From: Marinomonas atlantica
GTDB lineage: Bacteria > Pseudomonadota > Gammaproteobacteria > Pseudomonadales > Marinomonadaceae
Direction of reading: 5' to 3'
Assembly (NCBI RefSeq): GCF_001639725.1
Contig: NZ_LTAW01000001.1
Coordinates: 434,001-498,000 of the forward strand
DNA: 64,000 bases
The position numbers and the translations under genes are program-made. The notes beneath the pieces were generated by a model. The model was not told the DNA's origin. It did not search any database and worked only from the letters and a program-made list of their open reading frames with translations. Positions 52,751 to 61,578 of this stretch are shown here, piece after piece (the stretch's first letter is position 1; each line of letters opens with the position of its first letter).

Positions 52751-52778
52751 GAAAAGACGTCCGATAGGACGTCTTTTC
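52751..52778. terminator. Rho-independent terminator between convergent genes
   Basis: A perfect 12-bp stem GAAAAGACGTCC pairs around a GATA loop. The A/T ends make it usable by both the chemoreceptor gene and the leftward small gene. Confidence 0.88.
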
Positions 52779-52785
52779 TACATGA

Positions 52786-52971
52786 TTACTTTTTCTCTTC
52801 CCTTTCTGCTTCGAGCTTCTGGATTTCTTTGTATAGCGCTTCTGCCTCTTCAGTAATCATCGAGTAACCTCGAATATCACCATTACGCTGAGCTTGAAGC
52901 CCTTCTTCCAGTTTTTCAGAGTATTGCTTCTGTAACACTTTCAACGGATCGGACTTGAATAAACCAAACAT
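52786..52971 (-). CDS. DUF6435 family small protein
   Basis: The 61-residue protein MFGLFKSDPLKVLQKQYSEK.. is a short charged helical hairpin with the sequence AQRNGDIRGYSMITEEAEALYKEI, typical of DUF6435. Function is unknown. ATG 52971 is chosen because family members begin MFGLFKSDP; an in-frame ATG at 52986 would add five residues. No signal peptide is present. Confidence 0.75.
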   Translation of the reverse strand: MFGLFKSDPLKVLQKQYSEKLEEGLQAQRNGDIRGYSMITEEAEALYKEIQKLEAEREEKK

Positions 52972-53159
52972 ATATTGAGCTCGCATTTTTTAAGAATGTG
53001 TCTAGATATACGCATGCGAATTGAAAACCGATGACCATGTTTTAATGCTACCTATGAGTTCCTAACTCTTTCCCTTTAATTAAATCAATTGCTGCTCGAT
53101 GTACATCCTTCGATTTTGTTAGGGTAGGGTATCTAGGCTAAAAATATAAAGGATAAAAT

Positions 53160-53465
53160 TTGAACCCTCTTAATGACAATCAAAAAACTGAGCCTCAAGT
53201 AGAAAGCGACAGTGACCATATTGTGGTACAACGGCGTTATGATGTGGCAGGTGCAATCAATGATCTGCTTATCGCGATATGGTTTTTAATTGGTAGTTTC
53301 TTTTTTTTGAGTGAGTCTTTGACGTACAGCGGCACATGGTTGTTTATCGTCGGCAGTGCTCAGTTGATGATTAAGCCAATCATTAAATTAGTGGGATTTG
53401 TACATATAGGCCAAATACACCCGCAATTAAAGCGTCGACGTGAAGAGAAGAAAGTTAACAATTGA
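53160..53465 (+). CDS. YrhK-domain small membrane protein
   Basis: The 101-residue protein starts at TTG with AGGA upstream. Two membrane helices (about 34-52 and 57-78) carry the YrhK pattern NDLLIAIWFLIGSFFFLSE and GTWLFIVGSAQLMIKPIIKL, followed by a basic tail. The function of YrhK-domain proteins is unknown. It stands alone. Confidence 0.72.
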   Translation: MNPLNDNQKTEPQVESDSDHIVVQRRYDVAGAINDLLIAIWFLIGSFFFLSESLTYSGTWLFIVGSAQLMIKPIIKLVGFVHIGQIHPQLKRRREEKKVNN

Positions 53466-53510
53466 TGATGCTTTTGCAGGAGATATTCCTGCAAAAGCAA
53501 TGTCGCTAGA

Positions 53511-54290
53511 TTAAATACGATTTAGTAATTCTGATTTCTTAGCGTTGAATTCATCTTGAGTTAGAACGCCTGCTTCGAACAACCCACCCAGCTTTTCGAG
53601 TAAAGCAAAGATCTCGTCGCTATTTGCCGAAGTTTGCGGGTTATTAACTGGCTGCGAAGTATTGTAGTCAGGCTGAGCGTTAAACGCTGGCTGTTGACTT
53701 GGCTGCGCAAAGTTAGTTTGTGGTGCTGGTTTTGACGGCTGTGAGTCATTACCAGACACTACCGGCAAACTGTCTACCGATACAGTACCGAACTGGCTGC
53801 TAAACGTCAGTGATTGATTGCCACCTTGTTGCTGGCTAACACCACCAATGTTGTGGTTGAGGGTGTCGTAAACGGTAACGGCCCCGTTCATTTCAACGGC
53901 TAATCGGTTAGGAAACACAGCGTAACGCAGGTTATTTTGAGCACCGCTGCTGAATGGTTGCCCTAGATTAGCTGGCCACCATTGATTACTACCTGGCGTG
54001 CCAGCTGGAATAACTGGAAACACTGTCGTGTAAGTCAGAGCGTTGGCCAATTCATTACACAAATTGTCGACTGTGTTTTTTAAGCCATTATTGAACATGT
54101 CGCCAACCATGGTCATGCCGCCACGCATCCATTGACCGGAGCCACCTAGTTCAGGACAGTTAAACTGAGCCATGCCACCAGAACCATTGTTGACGGCAAT
54201 AAGCATATGTACGACGGCATCTTGGCTAAGTCCATAACGGTTAGAAACATCGTTGACGAGCTGTTGTCCGGCTGTGGTGAGTTGTTGCAT
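53511..54290 (-). CDS. SHOCT-domain protein
   Basis: The 259-residue protein ends in a SHOCT motif (LLEKLGGLFEAGVLTQDEFNAKKSELL), preceded by a Gln/Pro/Asn-rich linker (about 165-220) that looks disordered. The N-terminal 150 residues contain GLSQDAVVHMLIAVNNG and a Gly/Met-rich segment (GGSGQWMRGGMTMVGDMF) I do not recognise. ATG 54290 has AGGA eight bases upstream. No signal peptide or membrane helix is seen. Function is unknown; SHOCT domains often accompany oligomerising or membrane-targeted proteins. Confidence 0.75.
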   Translation of the reverse strand: MQQLTTAGQQLVNDVSNRYGLSQDAVVHMLIAVNNGSGGMAQFNCPELGGSGQWMRGGMTMVGDMFNNGLKNTVDNLCNELANALTYTTVFPVIPAGTPGSNQWWPANLGQPFSSGAQNNLRYAVFPNRLAVEMNGAVTVYDTLNHNIGGVSQQQGGNQSLTFSSQFGTVSVDSLPVVSGNDSQPSKPAPQTNFAQPSQQPAFNAQPDYNTSQPVNNPQTSANSDEIFALLEKLGGLFEAGVLTQDEFNAKKSELLNRI

Positions 54291-54651
54291 GATCTGTATC
54301 CTACGGTTGCGCCTGTCCTTGATAGAATACTTGTAAGCATTCATATTGAGAAAAATAGGCGTGAATGAACTGCGACAGGGTGTTGTCGCAGTCTTTATGG
54401 AATGATAGCGATGCATTGTGACACATTGGCTACCCTAGGTGTTGATTATTTGATCAATTTGGGTTGTTTTAATTTTTTGCATCTACTACTGCTTAATAAT
54501 GGCTTCTGCTTTGGTTAAACAACTCAGTAAGAGGGCTCTGTACATTCCCATTTCAAGAGCTTGCCTGTACTGTTAATTCACTGGGGTCATCACCCCGTCA
54601 TGAAAACGTGCTTATAGTACGTGAAAAGACTGTTTAAACAGGGAGCGATAC

Positions 54652-55335
54652 ATGGGTAAGGTACACTTTGTAGGTGGTGAAAAAGGTGGTGTGGGGAAAT
54701 CGATGACAGCGCGATTACTGGCGCAATATTACATTGATCACGAACTGCCTTTTTTAGGTTTTGATTGCGATGCCTCTCATGGCACTTTTTCACGCTTTTA
54801 CAGCGAATTTGCCTCAACTGTTGTAATTGGTGAAGAAGACAGTCTTGACGGTTTACTCGAAGCCATGGAAGAAAACCCAGATAAAGACTTAATCATTGAC
54901 TTGGCTGCACAAGCCGCTAAGCCATTAGGAGAGTGGATCGACGAAACCGATGTGTTTGGTTTACTCGATGAAATGGATTATCAAGTGTGCTTATGGCATG
55001 TTATGGATGACGGTGCAGACTCAGTCGTGTTGCTTGATCGTCTGCTAGAACGTTATCAGCAACCTGAACTTGAGTTTATTGTGGTACAGAACCTAGGGCG
55101 TGGTACTGACTTCTCGCGCTTTCAAAAGTCAGAGACGTACAAAAAAGCCGAAGCACGAGAAGCCTTTATTATTGAGCTGCCTAAATTGCAAAGTAAGCTG
55201 ACCCAGAAAATTGATTTCAACAACAGTAGCTTCTGGTCAGTGGCTAACAATCGCAGTTTGATGAATATTGCTGAGCGTCAGCGCATGAAAGTATGGCTTC
55301 GTAACGCTTACGAGCAGTTAGCATTCCTAGGTTAA
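54652..55335 (+). CDS. Orphan ParA/MinD-like ATPase
   Basis: The 227-residue protein has the deviant Walker A motif GGEKGGVGKSMTA (signature Lys plus P-loop Lys), a Walker A' region (GFDCDASHG), and a Walker B-like LIIDLAAQ. It resembles MobD/TraL-type ParA relatives more than chromosomal ParA, because no parB or parS-like gene is adjacent. Its role cannot be told from context; a LytM peptidase gene follows after about 170 bp on the same strand. Confidence 0.82.
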   Translation: MGKVHFVGGEKGGVGKSMTARLLAQYYIDHELPFLGFDCDASHGTFSRFYSEFASTVVIGEEDSLDGLLEAMEENPDKDLIIDLAAQAAKPLGEWIDETDVFGLLDEMDYQVCLWHVMDDGADSVVLLDRLLERYQQPELEFIVVQNLGRGTDFSRFQKSETYKKAEAREAFIIELPKLQSKLTQKIDFNNSSFWSVANNRSLMNIAERQRMKVWLRNAYEQLAFLG

Positions 55336-55503
55336 CCTCCACTTTTACCTTGTAGTTATTCAGGTACCAACAGAATCGTATGTTGTTGTACTCTGAGTAA
55401 CTACTTTCAAAGTTAGACCACAGTTCTTCTTCATTTCGACTTGAGTACCCTGAATTCACTTGCCATTGTTAAGCCTCGCCTTATTAAAAGTAGTTGCTAC
55501 GAT

Positions 55504-56043
55504 ATGAAGAAAACATTGCTTATCGCTGGAGTATTACTTGTCAGTGTTGTTGGCAGTATTAGGTATGCCAATCAAAATTGGTCTGAGCCCAAAGTCATGC
55601 CTGTCGTCGGGGCAACTGCAAGAGACTGGCACCCTGAAACGTTTTGGTATGAACCTTGGGGGGCTTCTTTAGTACATAAAGGCATGGATATTTTCGCCGA
55701 GCGCGGCACACCTGTGGTCGCGGCTACTCATCATATTATCCTCTCTGAAAATGATAGCCCTCGTGGCGGCAAGAATATTTGGGCATTGGGACCCAATTGG
55801 CGCCTGCATTATTACGCCCATCTAGATTCGATTACAGAAGATCTGGGCTGGTATATCGAAGCAGGTACGCAATTAGGCACGGTTGGCAGTAGTGGCAACG
55901 CGAAAGGCAAACCGCCACATTTACATTATGCTATACGTAGCATGATTGCGGATGACTCGCGGATCGATGATTCCACTCTTGGTGAACAAAAAGCCTATTG
56001 GCTAAACCCTATTGAATACCTTAAGCCAGTCATAGTAAATTAA
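55504..56043 (+). CDS. M23 (LytM) family metallopeptidase
   Basis: The 179-residue protein has an N-terminal membrane anchor or signal (LLIAGVLLVSVVGSI) and a LytM domain. The zinc ligands are visible: His in HKGMDIF with Asp, and HLHY near the end (GNAKGKPPHLHYAIRS). It probably cleaves peptidoglycan cross-links or acts as a periplasmic hydrolase. ATG 55504 is preferred over the upstream 55441 ATG because it begins directly with the basic-hydrophobic anchor (MKKTLLIAG). Confidence 0.85.
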   Translation: MKKTLLIAGVLLVSVVGSIRYANQNWSEPKVMPVVGATARDWHPETFWYEPWGASLVHKGMDIFAERGTPVVAATHHIILSENDSPRGGKNIWALGPNWRLHYYAHLDSITEDLGWYIEAGTQLGTVGSSGNAKGKPPHLHYAIRSMIADDSRIDDSTLGEQKAYWLNPIEYLKPVIVN

Positions 56044-56109
56044 TGAAAATGGTTGTCATTATTTAAGATGATATCTCGACTCAAACAACTGATTACAAGG
56101 ACTCAAGGA

Positions 56110-56598
56110 ATGAAAAAACGCATTTGGACGACCGTTTTATGGATAGGGTTAAGCAGCTCGGCGATTTATGCACAAGAGGACGCTCCAAGCCCTACCGTTA
56201 ATGAATTGATGAGCGTCATGCGCATGCAGGACTCCATGTCATCAGGCTTTGATGCGATGTTACCAATCATTGATGCCTTATCAGATCAATGGCAATTAAC
56301 GCCTGAGCAAGAGCAGACATTAAAAGGCATTTATCGCGACTGGTTTAAAAACGATTTTGATCAAGAAAGCTTAATAAACAAAATATCATTAGAGTACGAT
56401 AAGGTTTTCACTCAAGCAGAAATGCAAAAAATGATCGCTTTTTATGAAACTCCGACAGGACAAAAAGTATTAGACAGTTTGCCTCATCTGACGCAGTTAG
56501 GTGCCCAACTGGGGATGCAAGAAGGTCAGAAGAAGCAGCACCTACTTGAAGAAAAAATCCGTGTATTTTATGAAGAGAATGTTGAGTCCCAACCCTAA
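56110..56598 (+). CDS. DUF2059 periplasmic protein
   Basis: The 162-residue protein has a signal peptide (MKKRIWTTVLWIGLSSSAIYA, cleavage before QEDA) and the DUF2059 pattern EMQKMIAFYETPTGQKVLDSLPHL. Function is unknown. ATG 56110 fits the signal peptide and has AAGGA upstream. It lies 66 bp after the LytM gene on the same strand. Confidence 0.83.
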   Translation: MKKRIWTTVLWIGLSSSAIYAQEDAPSPTVNELMSVMRMQDSMSSGFDAMLPIIDALSDQWQLTPEQEQTLKGIYRDWFKNDFDQESLINKISLEYDKVFTQAEMQKMIAFYETPTGQKVLDSLPHLTQLGAQLGMQEGQKKQHLLEEKIRVFYEENVESQP

Positions 56599-56640
56599 TC
56601 TACTCGACACTTTTGTTACTCCCGCCTAATGATTTCCGTC

Positions 56641-56692
56641 AAAACTAACCAATCGGTTAGTTTTGGCAAGGATCCTGCTACATTAGTGATAT
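56641..56692 (+). promoter_or_regulatory. xdh promoter with palindromic operator
   Basis: AAAACTAACC-AATC-GGTTAGTTTT (56641-56664) is a perfect palindrome overlapping the -35 box TTGGCA (56663-56668). The -10 candidate TGATAT (56687-56692) lies 18 bp downstream. The ACC-N4-GGT core is reminiscent of TetR-family operators. No regulator is encoded beside it. Confidence 0.5.
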
Positions 56693-56730
56693 ACACTTGA
56701 TTGCCTCGCTCATTAACAAGAGGAGTAATC

Positions 56731-56808
56731 ATGATTTTTCTTGTAAGAAATCAAACAAAAATAATAGGTTACGATAATGGCTCTCGATCTTTTGAGCTTG
56801 CTGGATGA
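56731..56808 (+). CDS. Short leader ORF before xdhA (25 codons)
   Basis: ATG 56731 is preceded by AAGAGGAG with 5-bp spacing, a better ribosome-binding site than most genes here. The product would be MIFLVRNQTKIIGYDNGSRS plus FELAG. Its TGA falls in the ribosome-binding region of xdhA (GATGAGGAG), 15 bp before the xdhA ATG. A regulatory leader or coupling ORF is possible; expression is not shown. Confidence 0.4.
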   Translation: MIFLVRNQTKIIGYDNGSRSFELAG

Positions 56809-56823
56809 GGAGTAGCGGTAACT

Positions 56824-58266
56824 ATGATCCGTTTTTTGCTAAATGATCAGGACATAAATGAAGAAAGCTGTGCACCGGATACAACAGTACTACAATATTT
56901 ACGCACCAAAGCAGAACAGCGCGGTACGAAAGAAGGCTGTGCGTCTGGGGATTGTGGTGCGTGTACTGTTGTGCTGGTGGAAGCAACAAATGGCCAGCTG
57001 CGCTATCAAACAGTCAACAGCTGCATTACTTTGCTGGGCAGCTTGCACGGCAAACAATTGCTGACGGTTGAGCATTTGAAAGAGCAGGGTGCTTTACACC
57101 CGGTGCAGCAAGCTATGGTGGACTTGCATGGCTCCCAGTGTGGTTTTTGTACGCCAGGCTTTATCATGTCCCTGTTTGCTTTGTACAAAAACTGTGACCA
57201 ACCGACCCGTGCAGATGTGGAAAACGCCTTAGCAGGTAACCTTTGTCGTTGCACTGGCTATAGGCCAATTATAGATGCAGCGCTCAGTCTAGCGGGTAAA
57301 GGCGCTTCAGATAGCTTTACTAAGAGCGAAGCATCTACTTATTTGCGCCTGACAGGCATTCTAAAGCAACACCCAAGTGGCTTTATTGAGCATGGTGCAC
57401 GCCGTTTTTTGATTCCTACAAACGGCGACGAATTGTTAGCACAGCTACAGCGATTTCCGGATGCGAAATTGGTTGCAGGCGGTACCGACTTATCATTAGG
57501 CATTACCCAGCAACTACAGCAGCCTGAAACCCTTATTTATTCTGGACGAGTACAAGAACTCATGCAGATTGAAGAAAGCGCCAGTACCCTTAAGATTGGT
57601 GCAGCGGTTACTTACAGCGCGATGCAATCCTCATTACATAAATACTTTATCAGCTTTGCCGACATGCTCGAGCGCCTCGGATCGTTACAAGTCCGTAATC
57701 AAGGCACGTTAGGCGGCAATGTGGCCAATGCTTCGCCTATAGGGGATACGCCGCCTGTATTGTTAGCCTTGGATGCAACGATACACGTGCGCAGTCCAAA
57801 TGGACGTGAAACGTTCCCGGTCAACACCTTCTTTACTGGCTACCGTCAAACAAAATTGCCCGCGTCAGGTTTTATTGAGTCGATTGAAATTCCGTTACAG
57901 CCCGAATGTCAGCTTTATGTGTATAAAATTTCTAAGCGTCTAGACGATGATATCTCTGCGGTCTGCGCGGCGTTTTCGATTACATTAAAGAACGGGAAAG
58001 TGAGCGACGTACGCCTTGGCTTTGGCGGCATGGCGGCCACACCAGCGCGAGCATTGAAAGCAGAGCAAGCGCTCATCGGCCAGTCATTTACCGAACAAGG
58101 CATTTTGGCGGCGCAAAAAGCGTTGGCGGAAGACTTCAGCCCCATTGATGACGTACGCGCGAGTGGCGCGTACCGTCTAAAAGTGGCACAGAATCTTCTC
58201 CTGCGCGCGGTACTCGAACAAGATAACCCGACGCAAGAAGCGTTGGAGGTGGTGCAATATGCGTAA
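56824..58266 (+). CDS. xdhA: Xanthine dehydrogenase small subunit
   Basis: The 480-residue subunit carries the two [2Fe-2S] clusters and FAD. Cluster cysteines are in EGCASGDCGACTV with a later Cys (VNSCITL), and CGFCTPGF with NLCRCTGYRP. The FAD-binding domain follows from about residue 190 (KLVAGGTDLSLGITQ, then QGTLGGNVANASPIGD). It passes electrons from the molybdenum subunit to NAD+. It overlaps xdhB by 8 bp. Confidence 0.95.
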   Translation: MIRFLLNDQDINEESCAPDTTVLQYLRTKAEQRGTKEGCASGDCGACTVVLVEATNGQLRYQTVNSCITLLGSLHGKQLLTVEHLKEQGALHPVQQAMVDLHGSQCGFCTPGFIMSLFALYKNCDQPTRADVENALAGNLCRCTGYRPIIDAALSLAGKGASDSFTKSEASTYLRLTGILKQHPSGFIEHGARRFLIPTNGDELLAQLQRFPDAKLVAGGTDLSLGITQQLQQPETLIYSGRVQELMQIEESASTLKIGAAVTYSAMQSSLHKYFISFADMLERLGSLQVRNQGTLGGNVANASPIGDTPPVLLALDATIHVRSPNGRETFPVNTFFTGYRQTKLPASGFIESIEIPLQPECQLYVYKISKRLDDDISAVCAAFSITLKNGKVSDVRLGFGGMAATPARALKAEQALIGQSFTEQGILAAQKALAEDFSPIDDVRASGAYRLKVAQNLLLRAVLEQDNPTQEALEVVQYA

Positions 58267-60619
58267 TCTAAAAGCCAGCGGTAACACTGCTATTCAAACA
58301 AGCAGTGCGACCGGCGTGGCTCGAAAGCATGAAAGCGCGACTAAGCATGTGTCTGGAGAAGCGATTTATGTCGACGACATGCTTGAGCCGCGCGGCACTC
58401 TTTTTGGCGCGGTTGGCTACAGCCCAATCGCAAAAGGTCGAATTACCTCCTTAGACTTGTCGGCTGTCCGTCAAGCCGAGGGGGTGGTAGATGTCTTGCA
58501 GCTTGAAGATATTCCGGGACATACCGACATTGGCGCAGTATTTGGGGGAGATCCGATCCTGACATCGGATGAAATCAAATACCAAGGCCAGCCAATCTTT
58601 GCAGTGGTAGCGCACAGTGAGTTGCAGGCGCGACGAGCGGTCAAGCAGGCCAAGATTGAATATGCCGAGCAAACACCGACGTTGGATGTGGTTGAAGCCT
58701 TAAGCGCTCAGCAGTTTGTTCGACCTTCCCACTTTATGACTCATGGCGATGCGAAGACCGCATTAAATAATGCGTCAAAGCGTCTAAAAGCTGAGCAGCT
58801 TGTGGGCGGGCAAGAACACTTTTATTTAGAGGGACAAGTGGCATTGGTGGTGCCGGCGGAAGACGGCGGTATGTTGGTGTACAGCTCGACTCAACATCCA
58901 AGTGAAGTGCAAAAGCTGGTCGCAGAAGTGCTCGATGTGCCAGCCAACCGCATTACCGTTGATATGCGTCGTATGGGCGGCGGGTTTGGCGGCAAAGAAA
59001 GCCAAGCGGCGGCGTGGGCGTGTATGGCGGCGGTACTGGTAAGTAAAACCAAACGCCCAGTAAAGCTACGATTGCCTCGAACAGACGACATGACCATGAC
59101 GGGTAAACGCCACCCGTTTTATAACACCTATGATATTGGCTTTGATAAAGATGGCTTAATTCAAGCAGCGGACATTATGGTGGCCGGAAACTGTGGCCAT
59201 TCTGCTGATTTATCAGACGCGATTGTAGACCGTGCGATGTTCCACGCTGACAACGCGTATTACTTAGCCAATGTCAGCATTGCGGGTCATCGCTGTATGA
59301 CTAACACCGTCTCACACACCGCTTTTCGTGGTTTTGGTGGCCCACAAGGGATGATGATCATCGAGCGAGCGATGGACGACATCGCCCGAGCCGTAGGCAA
59401 AGATCCGCTTGATGTACGTAAACTTAATTTATACGGTGATGCTGGCCGTGACACGACGCCGTATCATCAAGCTGTCGAACACAATGTGCTCAACGAATTA
59501 ATTGAACAATTAGAGCACAGCAGTGATTATCGTGCGCGTCGATCAGACATCAATGAATGGAATAAAAACAGCCGGATTCTGAAACGCGGTTTGGCGTTAA
59601 CACCGGTTAAATTCGGCATTTCCTTTACCTTACAGCATCTCAATCAAGCGGGCGCTCTGATTCATATTTACACCGATGGCAGTATTCAAGTGAATCATGG
59701 CGGTACTGAAATGGGCCAAGGTCTGCATACCAAGATTATTCAGATCGTTGCCGAAGCGCTAGCCATCGATGCAAACGAGATTCAAATTACCGCGACGCGA
59801 ACGGACAAAGTCCCCAATACGTCCCCTACAGCCGCGTCAAGTGGCACCGATCTCAATGGACAAGCGGCTAAAAATGCAGCTTTTACTTTAAAACAACGTA
59901 TCTGTGAATGTGTTGCGGAGCATAAACAGTGTGACCTCGATACGGTGCACTTTGCTGACGGTCGCGTGTATTGGGGGGACCAAAGCGAATCCATGAGTTT
60001 TACCGATGCGGCATTATTTGCCTACGAAAACCGGGTTTCCCTCTCAGCAACGGGATACTACAAAACCCCAAAAATTTGGTATGACCGAGACAACGCGAAG
60101 GGGCGTCCATTTTTCTATTTTGCTAACGGCGCCGCAGTCTCGGAAGTCGTCGTCGACACCTTGACTGGCGAGTATCGCGTCGTAGGTGTGGACATCTTGC
60201 ACGACGTAGGACGCAGCTTAAATCCCGCAGTCGACTTAGGTCAGATTGAAGGGGGCTTTATTCAAGGCATGGGCTGGCTAACAACGGAAGAGTTGAAATG
60301 GAATGATCAGGGCGCGTTGATCAGTAATGGCCCAGCCACATATAAAATCCCTACTATCAGTGATACACCAGAGCGTTTCAACGTGGCGCTATTTGAGCGA
60401 GACAACGATGAAGAAACGGTCTATCACTCTAAAGCCGTCGGTGAACCGCCGTTTATGTTAGCGATTTCGGTTTGGTCGGCTTTGCGCGATGCGATATCCT
60501 CGCTGTCGGACTACGCCATCAGCCCACCATTAGACACCCCCGCAACGCCAGAGCGTGTGCTTAATGCCATTGAAGCAACACGCCAGCAGGCACGAGAGAT
60601 AGAAGAGAGCGCCTTATGA
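58259..60619 (+). CDS. xdhB: Xanthine dehydrogenase molybdenum-binding subunit
   Basis: The 786-residue subunit hydroxylates hypoxanthine and xanthine to urate. Moco-site motifs include MRRMGGGFGGKESQ, AFRGFGGPQGM with the substrate-binding Arg, QVNHGGTEMGQGLHTK, and the catalytic Glu in VGEPPFMLAISVW near the C-terminus. It overlaps xdhC by 4 bp. Confidence 0.96.
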   Translation: MRNLKASGNTAIQTSSATGVARKHESATKHVSGEAIYVDDMLEPRGTLFGAVGYSPIAKGRITSLDLSAVRQAEGVVDVLQLEDIPGHTDIGAVFGGDPILTSDEIKYQGQPIFAVVAHSELQARRAVKQAKIEYAEQTPTLDVVEALSAQQFVRPSHFMTHGDAKTALNNASKRLKAEQLVGGQEHFYLEGQVALVVPAEDGGMLVYSSTQHPSEVQKLVAEVLDVPANRITVDMRRMGGGFGGKESQAAAWACMAAVLVSKTKRPVKLRLPRTDDMTMTGKRHPFYNTYDIGFDKDGLIQAADIMVAGNCGHSADLSDAIVDRAMFHADNAYYLANVSIAGHRCMTNTVSHTAFRGFGGPQGMMIIERAMDDIARAVGKDPLDVRKLNLYGDAGRDTTPYHQAVEHNVLNELIEQLEHSSDYRARRSDINEWNKNSRILKRGLALTPVKFGISFTLQHLNQAGALIHIYTDGSIQVNHGGTEMGQGLHTKIIQIVAEALAIDANEIQITATRTDKVPNTSPTAASSGTDLNGQAAKNAAFTLKQRICECVAEHKQCDLDTVHFADGRVYWGDQSESMSFTDAALFAYENRVSLSATGYYKTPKIWYDRDNAKGRPFFYFANGAAVSEVVVDTLTGEYRVVGVDILHDVGRSLNPAVDLGQIEGGFIQGMGWLTTEELKWNDQGALISNGPATYKIPTISDTPERFNVALFERDNDEETVYHSKAVGEPPFMLAISVWSALRDAISSLSDYAISPPLDTPATPERVLNAIEATRQQAREIEESAL

Positions 60620-61443
60620 TGAAGTCTTGGACGGACGTTGTCGCAACGCTCCAGCGTACCGGAGAAGCGTATGTACTTGTCACCGTTATTGGCACGCGCG
60701 GGTCATCCCCTAGAGAAGCAGGTAGCAAAATGGTGGTCACCGCTGAATACAGTTACGACACTATCGGCGGCGGGCACCTAGAGTATAAATCGATTGCCAA
60801 AGCTCGAGAGCTAATTTTGACAAAGCAGGATTGTCAGCATATCGAAGAATACCCGCTTGGGGCCACATTGGGTCAATGCTGTGGTGGAAAAGTGACGGTG
60901 TTATTCGAGCATTTTTCTGAGCGAGGTAAAGATGTCTGGGTATTTGGCGCTGGCCATGTATCCAAAGCGATGATGTCATTATTAGCCGAGTTACCTTTAC
61001 GCGTGCATTGGGTAGACAGCCGCGAAGAACAATTTCCTGAGTACATTCCGAGCAATGTTGAGCAATGTCTTACCGATGACCCTGTTGGAGAATTGAAGCG
61101 TGCCACCTCAGGCAGCTACATGCTGGTGCTGACGCATAATCATCAACTGGACTATGAATTGACTGAAGCTGCATTAAAACGTGCTGATTTAGGCTTTTTG
61201 GGAGTGATTGGATCTGACACGAAAGCGTTGCGTTTTCGTCAGCGCCTCGCGCATCGCCAGTTTGATGAGGCAGCCATTGATAAGATGACCTGCCCAGTGG
61301 GTCTTGAGCAAGTGCCTGGCAAGCGCCCGATGGAAGTAGCCGTGTCTATCGTTGGCCAGTTAATTTCTTTGTATCAAGTTAAGCAACCTACTCCTTTAAA
61401 GCAACGTGCCATTGACTGGTCATCGCTTAAACAATCTTTATAG
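60616..61443 (+). CDS. xdhC: Xanthine dehydrogenase accessory protein
   Basis: The 275-residue protein binds molybdenum cofactor and supports its sulfuration and insertion into XdhB. Motifs: GTRGSSPREAGSKMVV near the start, the Rossmann fold VWVFGAGHVSKAMM, and LGVIGSDTKALRFRQRL. It is the last gene of xdhABC. A guanine deaminase gene, often next in this operon, is absent. Confidence 0.94.
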   Translation: MMKSWTDVVATLQRTGEAYVLVTVIGTRGSSPREAGSKMVVTAEYSYDTIGGGHLEYKSIAKARELILTKQDCQHIEEYPLGATLGQCCGGKVTVLFEHFSERGKDVWVFGAGHVSKAMMSLLAELPLRVHWVDSREEQFPEYIPSNVEQCLTDDPVGELKRATSGSYMLVLTHNHQLDYELTEAALKRADLGFLGVIGSDTKALRFRQRLAHRQFDEAAIDKMTCPVGLEQVPGKRPMEVAVSIVGQLISLYQVKQPTPLKQRAIDWSSLKQSL

Positions 61444-61578
61444 GAGGAAGCTTAAGCGATGTAGCGTTTCTTTACGGATATTACGTCTTTCTTGCGGGAA
61501 ATTTGATAGATAGCATGCTTAAGTTAATGTCTATTAATTATCAAAGCCATTGTTATTGGCCTTATTAAGGAGTGCTGT

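Noticed and set aside
56777-56815. Alternative 12-codon ORF before xdhA
   Set aside because: It lacks a good ribosome-binding site and overlaps the better supported 25-codon leader in another frame.
61441-61465. AGGAGG followed by ATG and an immediate TAG after xdhC
   Set aside because: It could be a relic of a lost downstream gene, but a start-stop with nothing recognisable after it is not evidence enough.
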